DNA of 64,000 nt, taken from the NCBI GenBank assembly GCA_002471225.1, contig DKPO01000044.1, positions 62,001 through 126,000 of the forward strand, given 5' to 3'. Under the pieces are notes generated by a model that searched no databases, was not told the DNA's origin, and saw nothing but the letters and a program-made list of their open reading frames with translations. The stretch's first letter is position 1, and each line of letters starts with the position of its first letter. Source of the stretch: Porphyromonadaceae bacterium UBA7332. Its GTDB lineage: Bacteria > Bacteroidota > Bacteroidia > Bacteroidales > UBA7332. Below, in pieces: positions 61,645 to 64,000 of this stretch. The position numbers and the translations under genes are program-made.

Positions 61645-62664
61645 TTAGTGAGCTGATTTAAACTGTTCAAGGAAACGAATGTCGTTTTCGGAGAACAAGC
61701 GTAAGTCTTTTACCTGATATTTCAGATTGGTAATACGTTCAATACCCATACCAAGAGCATATCCCGAATATTCTTTGCTGTCAATACCACAAGCTTCCAA
61801 TACGTTAGGATCTACCATACCGCATCCTAAGATTTCTACCCAACCTGTATGTTTACAGAAAGGACAACCTTTACCACCACAAAGATTACATGAAATATCC
61901 ATCTCTGCAGAAGGTTCAGTAAACGGGAAGTATGAAGGACGAAGACGGATCTTAGTATCAGCTCCGAACATTTCTTTCGCAAAATAAAGCAATGCTTGTT
62001 TCAAATCGGCAAACGATACGTTTTTATCTACGTAAAGAGCTTCTACCTGATGGAAGAAACAGTGTGCACGATAAGAGATAGCTTCGTTACGATATACACG
62101 TCCCGGGCAGATAATACGGATAGGAGGTTGAGAGTTCTCCATTACGCGTGACTGAACCGAAGAAGTGTGCGTACGTAGCAACACATCCGGATTTCTTTGA
62201 ATAAAGAAAGTATCTTGCATATCGCGAGCCGGGTGATCATCGGCAAAGTTTAACGATGAAAATACGTGCCAGTCGTCTTCAATTTCCGGACCTTCGGCAA
62301 TCGTAAATCCTAAACGAGCAAAGATGGCACAAATTTCGTTTTTAACGATAGAAAGAGGGTGACGAGTACCCAGTGCAACCGGGTAAGCCGTACGAGTTAA
62401 ATCTTCTTTGTCATTTACATCGGCACTGTTCTCAAAGCTTTCTTTCAAAGCATTGATTTTATCTGTTGCCGCAACTTTCAGGTTGTTTAGCAATTGACCT
62501 ACTTCTCTTTTTTGTTCAGCAGGAACATTACGGAAGTCGTTAAAAAGGACAGTAATTTCACCTTTTTTACTTAGGTATTTAATACGTAAAGCTTCGATCT
62601 CTTCTGCTTTTGTTACAGATAACTGCTCGATTTCTTTTAAAAGTGCGTCTATTTTTTGTTGCAT
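61645..62664 (-). CDS. pheS: Phenylalanyl-tRNA synthetase alpha subunit
   Basis: A 339-residue class II synthetase subunit. N-terminal coiled coil (about 1-90, tRNA-binding), HPLSIVKNEICAIFARLGFTIAEGPEIEDDWHVF, motif 2 region RTHTSSVQSR and ICPGRVYRNEAISYRAHCFFHQVEAL, CNLCGGKGCPFCKHTGWVEILGCGMVDPNVL, and motif 3 GYALGMGIERI. Normal length; pheT is not adjacent, which is normal in Bacteroidetes. Has a -7-like box and terminates at 61596. Confidence 0.97.
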   Translation of the reverse strand: MQQKIDALLKEIEQLSVTKAEEIEALRIKYLSKKGEITVLFNDFRNVPAEQKREVGQLLNNLKVAATDKINALKESFENSADVNDKEDLTRTAYPVALGTRHPLSIVKNEICAIFARLGFTIAEGPEIEDDWHVFSSLNFADDHPARDMQDTFFIQRNPDVLLRTHTSSVQSRVMENSQPPIRIICPGRVYRNEAISYRAHCFFHQVEALYVDKNVSFADLKQALLYFAKEMFGADTKIRLRPSYFPFTEPSAEMDISCNLCGGKGCPFCKHTGWVEILGCGMVDPNVLEACGIDSKEYSGYALGMGIERITNLKYQVKDLRLFSENDIRFLEQFKSAH

Positions 62665-62692
62665 AGTTTCTGTCGTTTCTTCAATTGAAATG

Positions 62693-62700
62693 CAAACCTA
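62693..62700 (-). promoter_or_regulatory. -7 box of pheS
   Basis: On the minus strand TAGGTTTG fits TAnnTTTG about 30 bp upstream of the pheS start. Confidence 0.4.
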
Positions 62701-62831
62701 CACAATAATTTTCAAACTTAAAACGGGAGGGGTTAAAAAGTTAGCCACTATTTGACTTGTCGAACAACATCCTGCAACACAAATTAGGGAGTGATAAGAT
62801 TTAGAGCGAAGGAAAATAGATAAATAAGTAA

Positions 62832-62839
62832 TACTTTTG
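62832..62839 (+). promoter_or_regulatory. -7 box of formate/nitrite transporter gene
   Basis: TACTTTTG fits TAnnTTTG and overlaps an in-frame TTG (62837), which therefore is not the translation start. Confidence 0.6.
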
Positions 62840-62878
62840 CATCCGTTTGCGTTTAAAAAAATCATTCAATTTAAATTT

Positions 62879-63670
62879 ATGAGTTTACTTACACCCAAAG
62901 AAATTGTTGGATATGCCAGTAAAGCGGCAGTGGATAAAGGAAATTACGGATTCAAGAAAACGATGGTAATGAGCTTCCTTGCTGGTGTATATATATCAAT
63001 GGGCGGACTTTTAGCAGTGTTGATAGGTTATGGTTTTCCTGAGATATCACAGGGAAATCCCGGTTTACAAAAGTTTTTGATGGGAGCTTTTTTTCCTATC
63101 GGACTTATTTTGGTTGTCTTAGCCGGAGCAGAATTATTTACAGGGAATACAGCTTATTTTATTCCGAATGTAATGAGCGGAAGACAGCCTTGGAGTGCAG
63201 CTTTTAAAAACTGGACTTTAGTTTGGATCGGAAATTTTATCGGCTCACTGTTTTTTGCTTATTTCCTGGTTTATGTCACACATATTCTTCATAAAGATCC
63301 GTGGCAAACAGGTATTATCGATTTAGCGACAATGAAAACTTCAAACTCTTTCTTTGTTACTTTCTGTAAAGGAGTAGGAGCTAACTGGCTGGTATGTCTG
63401 GCTATGTGGTTGGGTATGTCAGCTAAAGATACATTCGGAAAGATTATTGGTATATGGTGGCCGGTAATGACGTTTGTCGCTATTGGTTATGAACACTGTA
63501 TTGCGAATATGTTCTTTATCCCGATAGCGATGCTGGAAGGTGGAGATATTTCAGTAATGGATATGATTGTCAAAAACCTTATTCCTTCAACATTAGGCAA
63601 TATTGCCGGTGGAGCTATTTTTGTAGGTGGCTTGTATTGGTACATCTTTGAAAAGCTGGAGAAGAAATAG
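62879..63670 (+). CDS. Formate/nitrite transporter (FNT) family channel
   Basis: A 263-residue FNT channel, start ATG at 62879 (MSLLTPKEIVGYASKAAVDKG) because the open frame upstream crosses the promoter. Six transmembrane segments; family motifs AGAELFTGNTAYFIPNVMSG, KNWTLVWIGNFIGSLFFAY, GANWLVCLAMWLGMSAKDTFGKIIGIWWPVMTFVAIGYEHCIANMFFIP. It would export or import formate or nitrite as a pentamer; the LVCLAMWL and GYEH...NMF segments fit the FocA/NirC group. Monocistronic with a clear terminator. Confidence 0.93.
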   Translation: MSLLTPKEIVGYASKAAVDKGNYGFKKTMVMSFLAGVYISMGGLLAVLIGYGFPEISQGNPGLQKFLMGAFFPIGLILVVLAGAELFTGNTAYFIPNVMSGRQPWSAAFKNWTLVWIGNFIGSLFFAYFLVYVTHILHKDPWQTGIIDLATMKTSNSFFVTFCKGVGANWLVCLAMWLGMSAKDTFGKIIGIWWPVMTFVAIGYEHCIANMFFIPIAMLEGGDISVMDMIVKNLIPSTLGNIAGGAIFVGGLYWYIFEKLEKK

Positions 63671-63688
63671 ATTCGGACCGGTTCTGAG

Positions 63689-63739
63689 AAAGAGGATTAT
63701 TCTATCAATGAGCAATTAGTAGAATAATCCTCTTTTTTT
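63689..63739 (+). terminator. Terminator after FNT gene
   Basis: AAAGAGGATTATTCTA pairs with TAGAATAATCCTCTTT around a 15-base loop and runs into TTTTTTG. Confidence 0.9.
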
Positions 63740-63761
63740 GCGTCTATGTGTTGCATATTAT

Positions 63762-63769
63762 TATATTTG
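63762..63769 (+). promoter_or_regulatory. -7 box of propeller lipoprotein gene
   Basis: TATATTTG fits TAnnTTTG, with TTTG about 21 bp upstream (63737-63740); start codon 36 bp downstream. Confidence 0.6.
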
Positions 63770-63804
63770 CCAATGAAAAATTAATCTACTAATATACAGA
63801 TGGC

Positions 63805-64000
63805 ATGATAAACACATTGAAAAAACACAGTATTCCTTGTTTAATAGCTTTAGCACTTGCATCGTGTTCCTCGATCGGAGATAATAGCGGATCGGAATTG
63901 TTGGTCTTTAATATGGATGAGAAGTATGATAAGAAAGATATTCTGATGAGTGAGATTGCGGATATAGAATATATACCGCTTCAATCACAGGATAGTTTCT
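63805..64000 (+). CDS. Six-bladed beta-propeller lipoprotein, N-terminal part
   Basis: The first 65 codons of a lipoprotein that runs off the right edge. It starts MINTLKKHSIPCLI with lipobox ALASC, and continues LVFNMDEKYDKKDILMSEIADIEYIPLQSQDSF. The IADIEYIPL(Q/E)S start is typical of Bacteroidales TolB-like six-bladed propeller lipoproteins. Such genes are widespread in this order, with unknown function. Since the stop is outside the window, only the start is supported. Confidence 0.7.
   Translation, partial: MINTLKKHSIPCLIALALASCSSIGDNSGSELLVFNMDEKYDKKDILMSEIADIEYIPLQSQDSF

Noticed and set aside
62837..62878. TTG start of the FNT gene
   Set aside because: It overlaps the TAnnTTTG promoter box; ATG at 62879 gives the standard N-terminus.
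1..64000. tRNA, rRNA or riboswitch
   Set aside because: Intergenic regions were read for cloverleaf, TPP, cobalamin and SAM-type cores; none was recognised by eye, though a covariance-model scan would be decisive.

Overview
The window reads as a chromosomal segment from the order Bacteroidales (phylum Bacteroidota). The evidence is a SusC/SusD pair, type IX secretion genes porU and porV side by side, FimA/Mfa-type fimbrillin loci, an UpxY-like NusG paralogue, a long SecA with a SEC-C tail, zinc-free L31, Lnb-type lipoprotein acyltransferase, and promoters of the Bacteroidota TAnnTTTG type, some with TTTG about 19 bases upstream. The low-GC look and gene content suggest a Dysgonomonas/Parabacteroides-like lineage, but the genus cannot be fixed from the sequence alone. 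No rRNA, tRNA, CRISPR array, insertion sequence or phage gene was seen.

Layout, left to right. 1-5.8 kb: SusC (truncated at the left edge), SusD and a GH20 hexosaminidase, a small amino-sugar glycan utilisation locus closed by an unusually long hairpin. 5.9-8.9 kb: an OmpR/histidine-kinase pair followed by two PepSY-like secreted proteins. 9.0-12.3 kb: a QueA-like gene and a PorE-like TPR/propeller/OmpA lipoprotein. 12.6-19.9 kb: an envelope-biogenesis run of NlpE-like lipoprotein, Lnb-like acyltransferase, a metal-ligand-less alkaline-phosphatase relative, secA and L31. 20-23.5 kb: gpmA, an orphan UpxY-like regulator, a DUF488 gene translationally coupled to a divergent methylpurine-glycosylase-like gene, and ispF. 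23.5-28.8 kb: porV, porU and an FAH-family gene, the core of type IX secretion sortase function.

29-39.5 kb is a tightly packed minus-strand fimbrial operon of seven genes: DUF3575 protein, carboxypeptidase-regulatory/OmpA/TPR protein, larger DUF3575 protein, DUF5119 lipoprotein, two fimbrillins and a 963-residue GLUG-repeat tip-like lipoprotein. A second, looser fimbrial locus lies at 40.4-44.5 kb (anchor-like lipoprotein, fimbrillin with a well-formed promoter, and a fimbrillin fused to a DUF1566/FISUMP-like domain). 44.7-63.7 kb is mostly housekeeping: tricorn-like S41 protease, Na+-pumping decarboxylase beta subunit, OmpA porin, POT-like MFS transporter, malic enzyme with a previously easy-to-miss 59-residue membrane protein behind it, radA, a higBA toxin-antitoxin pair, threonine aldolase, panB, FKBP isomerase, nth, pheS and a formate/nitrite transporter. 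A six-bladed-propeller lipoprotein begins at the right edge.

The most unusual feature is a set of short intergenic arrays (12.3, 22.8, 60.5 and 60.6 kb) in which small dyad-symmetric units recur with a period of 21-22 bp, close to two helical turns. Other points of interest are the degenerate phosphatase between lnb and secA, the DUF488/glycosylase-like couple, and the OmpA/TPR/DUF3575 proteins built into the larger fimbrial operon.
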